This document shows positions 26,440 through 35,410 of a stretch of DNA of 35,738 bases, in pieces (within the stretch, counting starts at the first letter, position 1; every line of letters begins with the position of its first letter). The stretch is from Opitutia bacterium (GTDB taxonomy: Bacteria; Verrucomicrobiota; Verrucomicrobiia; Opitutales; JABJCN01). Position numbers and translations under genes: made by a program. The stretch spans positions 1 to 35,738 of the forward strand of contig JABJCN010000012.1 of the NCBI GenBank assembly GCA_018668635.1, in the 5' to 3' direction. The notes under the pieces were generated by a model. The model ran no database searches and was not told the origin of the DNA. It saw nothing but the letters and a program-made list of their open reading frames with translations.

Positions 26440-27336
26440 TCAGGAACAAATGGCCGTTAATTCTCTGTAAAGTTTTTCCAGTTCTGGCATCGGTATCTGT
26501 CGCGACAAACCTTCACGTAGTGGATTCCCCCAAATTGCTTCAATTTCAATAGGCTTGCCTTTCTCGAAATCAATGAGACTTGAAGGACGGTAGGCTCCCA
26601 TGGGGCGGGTATTATCAAACTGAAGTTGAAGAAAAGCGTCTGGAATGGGGTGTATTGTAGCGGCTTGTATTTCCCTCATTAGACTCCATGCGCGGTTAAC
26701 AAGGATTGGATTGGCAAGAATCTTATCTGTGGTTATTCCACCACCTGCAATGGAAAGACCGTTAAAAGGAATATTCCAGCATAGTTTTCGCCAGAGAGCC
26801 TCTTGAAGTGGGTCGACAAGACGGCAATCAGAAACAGCGTCCTTAATCCAAGTGACAATTTGCTGAAGCTCCGTGGTTGGTGATCCACGAGCCTCTCCCA
26901 TCTCAATGTATCCGGAAAAGTAATTCTCAAAAACAGCTGGAGCAACACGGTTGATACATACGAAACATAGTCCGCCAGTGATATGATTTTGGGGATACAG
27001 ATTCTGTAGGAGCTCTATATTTCCAAGTCCGTTTTGAAGTGTAAGAAGGTGAGTATGGCGCTGTACAAGTGGATTGAGTAGTTTCGGAAGAACATCATTG
27101 GCAGTGCTTTTAAGTGTGATAATGACAAGGTCGCAGGGTCCAATCTTTTCCGGAGATATATAAGCCTGAACCGGCAAGACAAACTCCTCTCTTGCTGTGC
27201 GAATCGTTAAACCTTTATCTCTGGCAACTTCATAGTCACTCCGTAAAAGAAAGTGGATATCAAGGCCGTAGCGGGCAAGAAGGCCACCATAGTATCCTCC
27301 AACGGCTCCTGTTCCCACAATGGCAATTTTTTTCAT
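26440..27336 (-). CDS. panE: 2-dehydropantoate 2-reductase (ketopantoate reductase)
   Basis: NADPH-dependent reduction of ketopantoate to pantoate for vitamin B5/CoA synthesis. The 298 residues start with the Rossmann motif IVGTGAVGGYYGG (5-17). Further family blocks: VIITLKSTANDVLPKL, LLTLQNGLGNIE, and LWRKLCWNIPFNGLSIAGG, which holds the usual catalytic Lys and substrate-binding Asn. ApbA/PanE families contain paralogs of unknown substrate, but the gene lies in the same run as panC, which supports the pantothenate role. 111 bp separate it from nadB upstream. Confidence 0.85.
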   Translation of the reverse strand: MKKIAIVGTGAVGGYYGGLLARYGLDIHFLLRSDYEVARDKGLTIRTAREEFVLPVQAYISPEKIGPCDLVIITLKSTANDVLPKLLNPLVQRHTHLLTLQNGLGNIELLQNLYPQNHITGGLCFVCINRVAPAVFENYFSGYIEMGEARGSPTTELQQIVTWIKDAVSDCRLVDPLQEALWRKLCWNIPFNGLSIAGGGITTDKILANPILVNRAWSLMREIQAATIHPIPDAFLQLQFDNTRPMGAYRPSSLIDFEKGKPIEIEAIWGNPLREGLSRQIPMPELEKLYRELTAICS

Positions 27337-27447
27337 TGGGGCATATAAACAGATGAACCAGATTTTGTTGTGTAGCCAAATGGTGCAATACCAACAATTA
27401 ATTAGGCAATTTTTTCTACCAAGCGAAATACTGACTTCTTAAATACT

Positions 27448-29049
27448 TCACTTTCGCACACAGGAATCGGTTGCTGCCGATAACTGTTTGGAATAGTCGA
27501 GCGTATAGTGCAAACCCCGGCTTTCCTTACGCTGGAGTGCGCATTCCACAATAAGGCTGGCAACGAGGATCATATTACGAAGTTCAAGAAGAGTGGCATC
27601 AACCTTGAAATTCCAGTAATATTCCTGAATTTCAGATTGAAGATTTCTGATACGCGTTCGCGCGCGCTTAAGACGGTTTGTACTACGAACGATGCCAACG
27701 TAGTCCCAAAGGGTGCGCTTCAATTCGTCTTGGTTATGTAGAAGAATTACTCGCTCATCAGAGTCTTGAAGATCATTCTCAACCCATAATGGAAGAGAAA
27801 TATGGCTTGGGCATCGCTTCCTAAGATATTCAAGAACTGAAAGTGCACCCCGGTGAGCCATCACAACTGCTTCCAGAAGAGAATTACTAGCCAGCCGATT
27901 GGCTCCGTGAAGACCTGTACAGGCGACTTCGCCACAAACATAAAACCCAGGCAGGGCAGTTCGGGCAGAAATATCTGACGCTACGCCACCACAAAGGTAG
28001 TGAGCGGCAGGCACAACAGGAATTGGGTCCTTGGTAATATCAATACCATTGCGAAGACAAACACTGTAGATATTGGGAAAACGGTCTCGAAGTTCGCTGG
28101 CTGCAATGTCTGTAGCATCCAACCAAACATGACGAGCACCTGATTTTTTCATTTCCTGATCGATTGCACGAGCAACGATGTCTCTCGGGGCAAGATCGTT
28201 ACGATCATCATATTTTTCCATGAAGGCCTCACCGGAAAGATTACGAAGTATCGCACCTTCGCCACGCAGTGCTTCGGTGATCAGAAATCTTTCCCCAGTC
28301 TGGGAATACAAGGCTGTGGGATGAAACTGTACAAACTCAAGGTTGTGTATTTCAAGACCGCAGCGATAAGCCATGGCAATACCGTCACCAGTTGCAATTG
28401 ACGGATTGGTGGTGTATTGATAAACTTGCCCGACTCCACCACTTGCCAGCATGACCGCATGGGCACTAAAAGTTTCCACCTCATCCGTATGTACATTGAG
28501 TGCATAAAGGCCTATTATTCGATCTGCTTCCTCTCCGGGAAGAAGCCCTCGTTTCCATAGTTTTTTTACAGTGAGAAAATCGATCGCAAAAAAATGTTCG
28601 TAGACGGTGATTCTTGGATGGTCCGCAATCGCAGCAAGCAGTGCTTCCTCGATGGCCTTACCTGTCATATCTTTTACATGCAGAATTCGTCGCTTGGAGT
28701 GCCCCCCTTCCCTGCCTAGAGATTGACGCCCGTCTCCCAATCGAGTAAAATCTACTCCAAGGTCAATCAACTCCTGAATACAGGCAGGGCCGTCATGAAT
28801 AATCTCCCTCACCACATTCTCATCACATAGACCATCACCTGCTTGTAGAGTATCTGAAACATGCATCTCCAAATCATCAGATGCCGAAGTGACCGCAGCA
28901 ATTCCTCCTTGTGCATAGTTGGTGTTGGATTCCGCTTGGTTCTTCTTCGTTAAAATAGCTACATTTGCTCCTCCCAGCGCTACTTTAAGAGCGAAACTTA
29001 GCCCAGCAATACCACTGCCAACAACAAGGATATCGAATTCCTGGCTCAC
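27448..29049 (-). CDS. nadB: L-aspartate oxidase
   Basis: FAD enzyme oxidising aspartate to iminoaspartate, the first step of bacterial NAD synthesis. The 533 residues show the dinucleotide fold VVGSGIAGLSFALKVA (9-24), NYAQGGIAAV (near 43-52), the succinate dehydrogenase/fumarate reductase flavoprotein blocks EFVQFHPTALY and REGGHSKRRI, and CGEVACTGLHGANRLASNSLLEAV near the C-terminal third. Start is GTG at 29049 (MSQEFD) with no strong Shine-Dalgarno, 30 nt after panC. nadA and nadC are not in the window. Confidence 0.95.
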   Translation of the reverse strand: MSQEFDILVVGSGIAGLSFALKVALGGANVAILTKKNQAESNTNYAQGGIAAVTSASDDLEMHVSDTLQAGDGLCDENVVREIIHDGPACIQELIDLGVDFTRLGDGRQSLGREGGHSKRRILHVKDMTGKAIEEALLAAIADHPRITVYEHFFAIDFLTVKKLWKRGLLPGEEADRIIGLYALNVHTDEVETFSAHAVMLASGGVGQVYQYTTNPSIATGDGIAMAYRCGLEIHNLEFVQFHPTALYSQTGERFLITEALRGEGAILRNLSGEAFMEKYDDRNDLAPRDIVARAIDQEMKKSGARHVWLDATDIAASELRDRFPNIYSVCLRNGIDITKDPIPVVPAAHYLCGGVASDISARTALPGFYVCGEVACTGLHGANRLASNSLLEAVVMAHRGALSVLEYLRKRCPSHISLPLWVENDLQDSDERVILLHNQDELKRTLWDYVGIVRSTNRLKRARTRIRNLQSEIQEYYWNFKVDATLLELRNMILVASLIVECALQRKESRGLHYTLDYSKQLSAATDSCVRK

Positions 29050-29079
29050 GGGAAATAATTTATGAAAATGGATGGTTTT

Positions 29080-29922
29080 TTACAGGACAATATTATCGAT
29101 AAGGCGTAATTGGTCCATCCAAACAGCGACAGCTAAAAGCGTTTGTCCCGAAGTTACCTCACGAACATCCTTCATATCATCAAGGTTGACAGCTTTAACA
29201 TAGATAACGCGCAAGCGAAGGCTTTGGCCCAAATGATTGGTGACTTCAGCAATTAAACGATCCGAATTTATAATACCTTTTTCGGTCAACTGCTGGGCAG
29301 AGCAAAGAGCCTGATAAATCTTGAGAGCTTCTTTGCGTTGCGATTCAGAGAGGCCCATGTTCCGGGAGCTAAGAGCAAGGCCGTCATCATCCCGGACCGT
29401 CGGGCCAACAATAAGCTCGATTGGGAAATGGAGATTTCGAATGAGCCGATTCAATAAAACGGCTTGCTGTGCATCCTTCATCCCAACAACCACAAAGTCA
29501 GGCAAAATAATATTAAATAATTTCGTGCAGATTGTGGATACACCCCGAAAATGATTCGGTCGTGATACACCACAAAGAATCTTGCTGATTTCTTCCTCTC
29601 CGACAAAAAAAGAATGGTCTGGTGGATACATATCGTCCGCCTCGGGTAAAAAAACGAAATCTACAGCTTTTTCCTGACAAATACCAAGGTCTCTATCAAG
29701 ATCCCTGGGATATGAATGAAAATCCTCATTCGGAGCAAACTGAGTTGGATTGACAAAGATCGACACGACAACAACATCCGCGCTCTCTTTTGCCTGCTCA
29801 AACAGGCTTAAGTGACCCTCGTGAAGCGCCCCCATGGTGGGCACGCAAGCAATCTTTCTACCCATCATACGGCACTCCAAAGAGGCCTGTTGCATTTCCT
29901 CAACTGATTTGATCAATCGCAT
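29080..29922 (-). CDS. panC: Pantothenate synthetase (pantoate-beta-alanine ligase)
   Basis: ATP-dependent ligation of pantoate and beta-alanine, final step to pantothenate. The 280 residues carry the nucleotidyl-transferase HIGH-type motif in VPTMGALHEGHLSL (28-41), VSIFVNPTQFAPNEDF, VGMKDAQQAVLLNRL and DDGLALSSRN. ATG start; first gene of the panC-nadB-panE minus-strand cluster, divergent from dapL (102 bp). panB and panD, the other enzymes needed, are not seen. Confidence 0.96.
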   Translation of the reverse strand: MRLIKSVEEMQQASLECRMMGRKIACVPTMGALHEGHLSLFEQAKESADVVVVSIFVNPTQFAPNEDFHSYPRDLDRDLGICQEKAVDFVFLPEADDMYPPDHSFFVGEEEISKILCGVSRPNHFRGVSTICTKLFNIILPDFVVVGMKDAQQAVLLNRLIRNLHFPIELIVGPTVRDDDGLALSSRNMGLSESQRKEALKIYQALCSAQQLTEKGIINSDRLIAEVTNHLGQSLRLRVIYVKAVNLDDMKDVREVTSGQTLLAVAVWMDQLRLIDNIVL

Positions 29923-30024
29923 AATTCAATAATTACAATAGCATCTAATCCTTAATAGTTAAATCATGATGGCAACAACCATTCTTCATTTCCGAATATC
30001 AAGAAAAAATATTCAACTAATATC

Positions 30025-31272
30025 ATGAGCGAAGACCCTTATATCCAACAGTTATTTGCCAAGCGCATCGGCGGTAGTCGCTTTGGTAAAGATACCTCTA
30101 TTTATAAATTCGAAAAAATAAAGCGAGCCAAACAGGCCGCCAAGGCAGAAAGACCCGAAACGCCAATCATAGATATGGGTGTCGGGGAGCCAGATGAAAT
30201 GGCATTCCCTGAAATCGTTAAGGCTTTGCAATCTGCAGTCATAAAGCCAGAAAATCGAGGCTATGCTGATAATGGAGGGAATCGCTTCAAGATTTCGGCG
30301 GCCAAATGGATGAAAGATGTCTTTGGCGTTGAAGGACTCGACCCTGAATCCGAGATCGTCCACTCCATTGGATCCAAGGCCGCCTTGTCCATCCTTCCTA
30401 AATGCTTTATAAACTCCGGAGACGTTGTAATTATGACCTCACCGGGTTACCCTGTATTTGGCACTCACGCAAAATATTTAGGAGGCGAGGTTTATAATCT
30501 GCCTATCACAGAAGAAAACCAATTCCTGCCCCAACTCGAAACGATCCCCGAAAACATCCTTGCAAGAGCCAAGGCCATAGTGGTCAACTACCCCAATAAT
30601 CCCACTGGAGCCAGCGCTACACGCATATTTTTTGAAAAGCTAGTTGCCTTTGCAAAAACGAACGAACTCATTGTAGTACAGGATGCTGCTTATAGCGCAC
30701 TTATTTTTGAAGGGGAGCCCCTCTCCTTTCTCCAGATTCCAGGAGCAAAAGATGTAGGCGTAGAGTTACACTCACACTCTAAAGGCTTCAATATGACTGG
30801 ATGGCGTATCGGCTTTGTGGTAGGCAACCCCCTCATCGTCAAAGCTTATGCGACAGTAAAGGATAACTCTGACTCGGGTCAGTTTCTAGCTATACAAGAA
30901 GCAGGCGCGACCGCCCTTGAAAACCCCTGGATCACAGAAAAAATCGCAACAAAGTACTCTCGACGAATGGACTTTCTAGTGAAGGCACTCAACGAACTTG
31001 GGTTCCTCGCCAGTAAACCCAAGGGGAGCTTTTTCTTATATACGCGAGCCCCCAAGGCTGCGACTGTAAACGACAATCGAACCGAGTTCGAAACCGGTGA
31101 AGACTTCAGTCAATGGTTAATACGCAACGAGTTGATTAGCACCGTGCCTTGGGATGATGCTGGTTCCTTTGTTCGCTTTTCGGTAACGTTTGAAGCAGAT
31201 GGGGAAGAAAATGAACGCCAAATTGTTGATGAAATTCGAAGACGACTTGGAAAATATAATTTCGATTTTTAA
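30025..31272 (+). CDS. dapL: LL-diaminopimelate aminotransferase
   Basis: Converts tetrahydrodipicolinate directly to LL-diaminopimelate, a one-step shortcut in lysine and peptidoglycan precursor synthesis. The 415-residue class-I/II aminotransferase shows IGGSRFGKDTSIYKFEKIK, DMGVGEPDEMAFP, NYPNNPTGASAT, QDAAYSALIFEGEPLSFL and the PLP lysine K253 in HSKGFNMTGWRIGF. The GEPDEMAFPEIV and YADNGG text is DapL-like rather than aspartate-aminotransferase-like. DapL is typical of Chlamydiae, Verrucomicrobiota, Planctomycetes, plants and some others. ATG start. The first terminator is 134 bp past its stop. Confidence 0.88.
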   Translation: MSEDPYIQQLFAKRIGGSRFGKDTSIYKFEKIKRAKQAAKAERPETPIIDMGVGEPDEMAFPEIVKALQSAVIKPENRGYADNGGNRFKISAAKWMKDVFGVEGLDPESEIVHSIGSKAALSILPKCFINSGDVVIMTSPGYPVFGTHAKYLGGEVYNLPITEENQFLPQLETIPENILARAKAIVVNYPNNPTGASATRIFFEKLVAFAKTNELIVVQDAAYSALIFEGEPLSFLQIPGAKDVGVELHSHSKGFNMTGWRIGFVVGNPLIVKAYATVKDNSDSGQFLAIQEAGATALENPWITEKIATKYSRRMDFLVKALNELGFLASKPKGSFFLYTRAPKAATVNDNRTEFETGEDFSQWLIRNELISTVPWDDAGSFVRFSVTFEADGEENERQIVDEIRRRLGKYNFDF

Positions 31273-31365
31273 AAATAAGATATGAGATAAGAATTAATTT
31301 ATTCCCTGAGAAAAAAAATTAATTTTTAAGGTGACAGACAGGAAAAAACTCTCCTTAATCTTAAA

Positions 31366-31385
31366 TTGGTTTAGGGGTAGACCAA
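31366..31385 (+). other. Hairpin in the dapL 3' region
   Basis: TTGGTTTA (31366-31373) pairs with TAGACCAA (31378-31385), one G-U wobble, closed by a GGGG loop. It lies 21 nt before the strong terminator and is not explained by a gene. With the terminator it makes a two-hairpin 3' region that may be a long 3'UTR or a small RNA. Confidence 0.5.
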
Positions 31386-31406
31386 AGTATAGGAATAGAA
31401 CAAGGC

Positions 31407-31439
31407 GGCGCGCAGCTCTACGGCTGCGCGCCTTTTTTT
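31407..31439 (+). terminator. Strong intrinsic terminator after dapL
   Basis: A 10-bp perfect, GC-rich stem (31407-31416 with 31423-31432), 6-nt loop, then seven T. It lies unusually far (134 nt) from the dapL stop and 35 nt before the next gene, whose promoter must therefore be close or internal. Confidence 0.95.
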
Positions 31440-31474
31440 CTTAACCACACACGGGACTAAAAATTACCATAAAG

Positions 31475-32341
31475 GTGAAAAAGATTCTTCTGATTGATGG
31501 GTTTAATCTAACATTCCGTGCCTTTTTTGGAATGCCGGAATTGACGAGGCAGGACGGATTCCATACAAATGCCATTCACGGCTGGCTACGAACCATCTGG
31601 AAAATTGAAGACGCCGAGAAACCATGTGCCAGCGCAGCATTTTTTGACACCGGTGGCTCACGAAAGCGAGAAAAACTCCAACAAAGCTACAAAGAAAATC
31701 GTAGTGAAACTCCCGTAGAGCTTAAGCCACAAATTCCCGTCATAAAACAGATGACCGCACTTATGGGTATCTCAACACATGAGTCTCATGGAGTTGAGGC
31801 TGATGATTTAATTGCATCGGCAGTGGAAAATTTACGTGAAAAAACCGAAGAAATTCTCATTATTAGTGCTGACAAGGATTTAACCCAACTTGTTGGACCT
31901 GGGGTTGGGCAACTTCTCCCCCCACCTACAGCCCGACCCTCCCTTGGTTGGCGCAAGCTTGACGCCGATGGGGTGGAAAAAAAATTTGGTGTTCGACCTA
32001 CACAAATTGCGGAGTATCTCGCATTGGTTGGTGACACTTCAGACAATATTCTCGGATTGAAAGGTGTGGGGCCAAAAACAGCCGCCACATGGCTTAAAAA
32101 ATATAAGGACCTACAAGGCATCTTCGACAATAGCGGTCGGCTTAACCCCAAACGCTTTCAAGGAATAGTCTATGAGTCCATTGAATTCCTTCGTAAAAAC
32201 CTCGAGCTTACCTTACTTGAAAAAGACCACCCGATCGAAAATCCCGGGGGTGCAAGCATACAAATTGAAGAACTTTGTCAACTTCTAGCAAAAATGGAGA
32301 TGCCCAACGCCATTAAAGCGGCAAGGAAACGATACGCATAA
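31475..32341 (+). CDS. Stand-alone 5'-3' exonuclease (PolI N-terminal type / FEN family)
   Basis: Structure-specific 5' nuclease like the N-terminal domain of DNA polymerase I, able to remove RNA primers or flaps. The 288 residues match one such domain with no polymerase attached. Metal-binding acids are seen in LIDGFNLTFRAFFG, GVEADDLIASA, ISADKDLTQLV and GDTSDNILGL; GVGPKTAATWLKKY is the helix-3-turn-helix DNA-binding part. Whether it is a paralog of Xni/ExoIX or YpcP cannot be told from sequence alone; whether the genome also has a full PolI is unknown. Starts with GTG at 31475 only 35 nt past a terminator. Confidence 0.9.
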   Translation: MKKILLIDGFNLTFRAFFGMPELTRQDGFHTNAIHGWLRTIWKIEDAEKPCASAAFFDTGGSRKREKLQQSYKENRSETPVELKPQIPVIKQMTALMGISTHESHGVEADDLIASAVENLREKTEEILIISADKDLTQLVGPGVGQLLPPPTARPSLGWRKLDADGVEKKFGVRPTQIAEYLALVGDTSDNILGLKGVGPKTAATWLKKYKDLQGIFDNSGRLNPKRFQGIVYESIEFLRKNLELTLLEKDHPIENPGGASIQIEELCQLLAKMEMPNAIKAARKRYA

Positions 32342-32516
32342 GAAGAACGTTCCATCCATATTCAATCGGTATAGGTTAATTTATTCAAAGAATAAAGTCT
32401 AGTAGCAAGAAATACAGGGCACAGGCCAGATTTTTCTAGTTTCTGCCTTCTTGGCACCAAGCACTTGCATTTATTGAATAATTCCTCTTCATGTTTTCCC
32501 CCATTTCTCGAAAACC

Positions 32517-33404
32517 ATGAGCGATAAAACAGGTAAACTTCTCAATTTTGGCCTGCCTAAAGGCAGTCTTGAAAAACCCACACTCAAGCTTTTTGACAAG
32601 GCAGGATATAATATCAGTGTTAGTTCTCGCTCCTATCGCCCAAGCTTCGATGATCCTGAACTTGAAGGTCGCTTTGTGCGCGCCCAAGAAATTAGCCGTT
32701 TTGTGGAATATGGATTTTTTGACTGCGGACTCACAGGACATGACTGGGTTGTGGAAAACGGCTCAGATGTGGTTGAGGTCTGTGAACTTATTTATAGTAG
32801 GGCCTCAAATGTTACCTCCAAGTGGGTTCTTGCAGTCCCTGAAGATTCTGAAATTCGTGAAATCACGGACTTACAGGATAAACGAATTGCTACCGAGGTA
32901 GTAAAGTTGACGCGAGGCTTTCTTCACGAACACGGCGTAACTGCCGAAGTCGAATTCTCCTGGGGAGCTACTGAAGTCAAGGTACCGGAAATGGTCGATG
33001 CCATTGTGGACCTAACCGAGACTGGAAGTTCACTGCGTGCCAATAACCTTCGCATCATTGACACAATTCTTTCCACCTCCACGCGCCTCATTGCAAACAA
33101 AGAAAGCCGGGAAATCGAGGCGAAACGGGAGAAGATCAAGAGGATTGCCTTACTACTCCAAGCCGCACTTGAAGCTAGCAAATGGGTCGGTCTAAAACTA
33201 AATACCAAGAAGGTAAACCTAGGCTCCATCCTTGATGCACTCCCTGCGTTACGTAAACCAACCATTTCTCCATTGAGTGAAGAAGACTGGGCTGCTGTAG
33301 AAACCATTGTTGAAGACAAAGTGGTTCGCGAGATCATCCCGATCCTACGAGCCAACGGCGCTGAAGGCATAATCGAATATCCACTGAACAAGGTTGTCCA
33401 CTGA
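32517..33404 (+). CDS. hisG: ATP phosphoribosyltransferase, long form
   Basis: First, feedback-controlled step of histidine synthesis: ATP plus PRPP gives phosphoribosyl-ATP. The 295 residues show NFGLPKGSLEKPTLKLF, FDCGLTGHDWVVENG, the PRPP-binding DLTETGSSLRANNLRII, and a C-terminal domain from about 215 (GLKLNTKKVNLGSILDALP, IVEDKVVREIIPILRANGAEGIIEYPL) that makes it the long form with its own histidine-binding regulatory domain; no HisZ is expected. ATG start. No other his gene is in the window. 175 bp separate it from the upstream exonuclease gene. Confidence 0.96.
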   Translation: MSDKTGKLLNFGLPKGSLEKPTLKLFDKAGYNISVSSRSYRPSFDDPELEGRFVRAQEISRFVEYGFFDCGLTGHDWVVENGSDVVEVCELIYSRASNVTSKWVLAVPEDSEIREITDLQDKRIATEVVKLTRGFLHEHGVTAEVEFSWGATEVKVPEMVDAIVDLTETGSSLRANNLRIIDTILSTSTRLIANKESREIEAKREKIKRIALLLQAALEASKWVGLKLNTKKVNLGSILDALPALRKPTISPLSEEDWAAVETIVEDKVVREIIPILRANGAEGIIEYPLNKVVH

Positions 33405-33620
33405 TTGCTCTTTCAGGGAAGAATACATCGCAAGTGATTCAACATGTAACTTTTTTTAGCAACTGCACGCTGCTTTCCCAATAACAAATGTGTTGAAAAA
33501 ATACTTGCTACGACTGCTGGAAACCGCATCTTCCTCGACTTTCTCTAAATTTTCTGGGCAAAAACCCTCCCGGCTTTTCATTCAGAAAAATCAACACATA
33601 AACAATAACCCTCAACCCAC

Positions 33621-33636
33621 GCTGACTTAGGTCAGC
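33621..33636 (+). promoter_or_regulatory. Hairpin in the rpsA leader
   Basis: GCTGAC (33621-33626) and GTCAGC (33631-33636) form a perfect 6-bp stem with a TTAG loop, ending 14 nt before the rpsA ATG. Only a weak purine stretch (AAGAAAC) lies between hairpin and start. S1 is known to autoregulate through its structured, weak-SD leader in E. coli; a similar role here is inference. Confidence 0.5.
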
Positions 33637-33650
33637 AAGAAACAGATAAT

Positions 33651-35312
33651 ATGAGCTCCGTAATGGAAGAACTCCTCGCCGGCACCGATCTGGAGCGCCT
33701 CAAAGAAGGTGCGATTGTAGCAGGCCTCGTTACAGAAATCCGACAAAATGAAGTAGTCGTTGATGTCGGTGGAAAATCAGAAGGCGCCATCCCTAACGTT
33801 GAATTCATAGACGTAGGGGAACTTGAAATTGGCTCTGAAATTGAAGTCCTCCTTGAAAGAATGGAGGGTCCCGAAGGAAGCCCAATCCTATCATTTGATA
33901 AGGCGGAACAGAAAAAGAACTGGGAAAACATCCTCTCCAAATGCGAAGAAGGTTCAATCCTGGCTGGTCGCGTCAAAGCCAAGGTTAAAGGGGGATTGAT
34001 TGTCTCCATCGGAGTGGACTCCTTCCTCCCAGCCTCGCAGATCGATATCCAGCCACCCAAAAATCTGGATCAATATCTCGGCCAGACCTACGATTTTAAG
34101 GTCGTGAAAATCAATGCGGAACGCCGCAACATCGTGATCTCTAGACGGGAACTTATAGAAGAACAACGCCATCAGAAACGGCGTGAACTCCTGGATAGTA
34201 TACAACCAGGAGATACCCGACAAGGTGTAGTCAAGAATATCACTGACTACGGCGCCTTTATTGATCTGGATGGACTCGACGGCCTACTGCACATAACTGA
34301 TATGAGTTGGGGTCGCATCTCTCACCCAAGTGAAATGCTGAAGCAAGGGGAGGAGATCGAAGTTATGATAATTGAAATGGACAAGGAGCGCGAGCGCGTA
34401 TCCCTGGGTCTTAAACAGTTGGTTATGAACCCATGGGACGGAATCGAGAAAAAGTTTCCAGTGGGCGAAAAAATCTCTGGAAAAGTTGTCAACCTTGTTC
34501 CATATGGTGCCTTCGTTGAACTGGAGGAAGGTGTCGAAGGTCTCATCCATGTCACGGAAATGTCTTGGACCAAGCGCATAAATAAACCTCAGGAAATTCT
34601 GAGAGTCGGCCAAGAGATCGATGCTGTTATACTCGGCATCCAGAAGGAAGAAAAGAAAATCTCCCTAGGCATGAAGCAACTTGAGTCAAATCCTTGGGAA
34701 GAAGCCGCGATTAACTACCGACCTGGTTCTCGCGTCCAAGGCAAGGTTCGCAACCTTACTTCCTACGGTGCATTTGTGGAGCTACAAGAAGGTATTGACG
34801 GTATGGTACATGTCACTGACATGAGTTGGACACGAAAGATCAACCACCCTGGTGAAGTTATAAATAAGGGAGATCTCGTAGATGCCATCGTCCTTGAAGT
34901 GGACACCAGTCAACAGCGCATCTCCCTCGGGCTAAAGCAGCTCAGCGATGACCCATGGGCAGAAATTGAGCATCACTTTAAAATCGGTGATATTGTCGAA
35001 GGAAAGGTGGCCAAGGTGGCCTCCTATGGTGCATTTGTTGAATTACCCAATGACATTGATGGCCTTGTCCACATAAGTCAGGTCAGCGAGGAGCGTGTAG
35101 AGAAGATTGGGGATGTGATCAACTCCGGTGACTCCGTCAAGGCACGCGTCATCAAAATCGACAAATCTGAGCGAAGAGTAGGTTTGAGCATCAAGGCAGC
35201 TAACTATGATGCAGATCAACTTGCAGCTGAAGCTGCAGCCTACGAATCCCAGACAACTGACAATCTGACCAGCCTCGGGGATATCCTCGACGAGGCAACT
35301 CGTGACGAGTAA
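33651..35312 (+). CDS. rpsA: 30S ribosomal protein S1 (bS1)
   Basis: RNA-binding ribosomal protein that brings mRNAs to the 30S subunit. The 553 residues hold six S1 (OB-fold) repeats at about 18-85, 101-170, 187-256, 272-342, 357-428 and 442-510. Repeats 1-2 are diverged ribosome-binding types, and 3-6 carry the RNA-binding pattern GxVxNxxxYGAFVEL...GLxHxTxMSW. Six domains and the length match the Gram-negative type rather than four-domain Firmicutes forms. Acidic tail (DILDEATRDE). ATG start; the leader has a hairpin and no good Shine-Dalgarno. Followed by a bidirectional terminator. Confidence 0.97.
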   Translation: MSSVMEELLAGTDLERLKEGAIVAGLVTEIRQNEVVVDVGGKSEGAIPNVEFIDVGELEIGSEIEVLLERMEGPEGSPILSFDKAEQKKNWENILSKCEEGSILAGRVKAKVKGGLIVSIGVDSFLPASQIDIQPPKNLDQYLGQTYDFKVVKINAERRNIVISRRELIEEQRHQKRRELLDSIQPGDTRQGVVKNITDYGAFIDLDGLDGLLHITDMSWGRISHPSEMLKQGEEIEVMIIEMDKERERVSLGLKQLVMNPWDGIEKKFPVGEKISGKVVNLVPYGAFVELEEGVEGLIHVTEMSWTKRINKPQEILRVGQEIDAVILGIQKEEKKISLGMKQLESNPWEEAAINYRPGSRVQGKVRNLTSYGAFVELQEGIDGMVHVTDMSWTRKINHPGEVINKGDLVDAIVLEVDTSQQRISLGLKQLSDDPWAEIEHHFKIGDIVEGKVAKVASYGAFVELPNDIDGLVHISQVSEERVEKIGDVINSGDSVKARVIKIDKSERRVGLSIKAANYDADQLAAEAAAYESQTTDNLTSLGDILDEATRDE

Positions 35313-35340
35313 AAGATACGCTTTTTTTGAGGCGATTTCA

Positions 35341-35376
35341 AAAAGCCCGCTCCATAAATGGAGTGGGCTTTTTTGT
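35341..35376. terminator. Bidirectional terminator between rpsA and sigma-factor gene
   Basis: A long near-perfect hairpin: AAAAAGCCC-G-CTCCA at 35341-35355 pairs with TGGAG-T-GGGCTTTTT (35360-35375, with one G-T wobble), loop of 4. A run of A before and T after lets it work in both directions, ending rpsA on the plus strand and the sigma-factor gene on the minus strand. Confidence 0.9.
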
Positions 35377-35410
35377 GTAATTAAGAGAGGGATTTAGACT
35401 TGGAGAAATA

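Noticed and set aside
33464-33476. AGCA...TGCT repeat after hisG as terminator
   Set aside because: Only 4 bp of pairing and the T-run lies before, not after, the stem.
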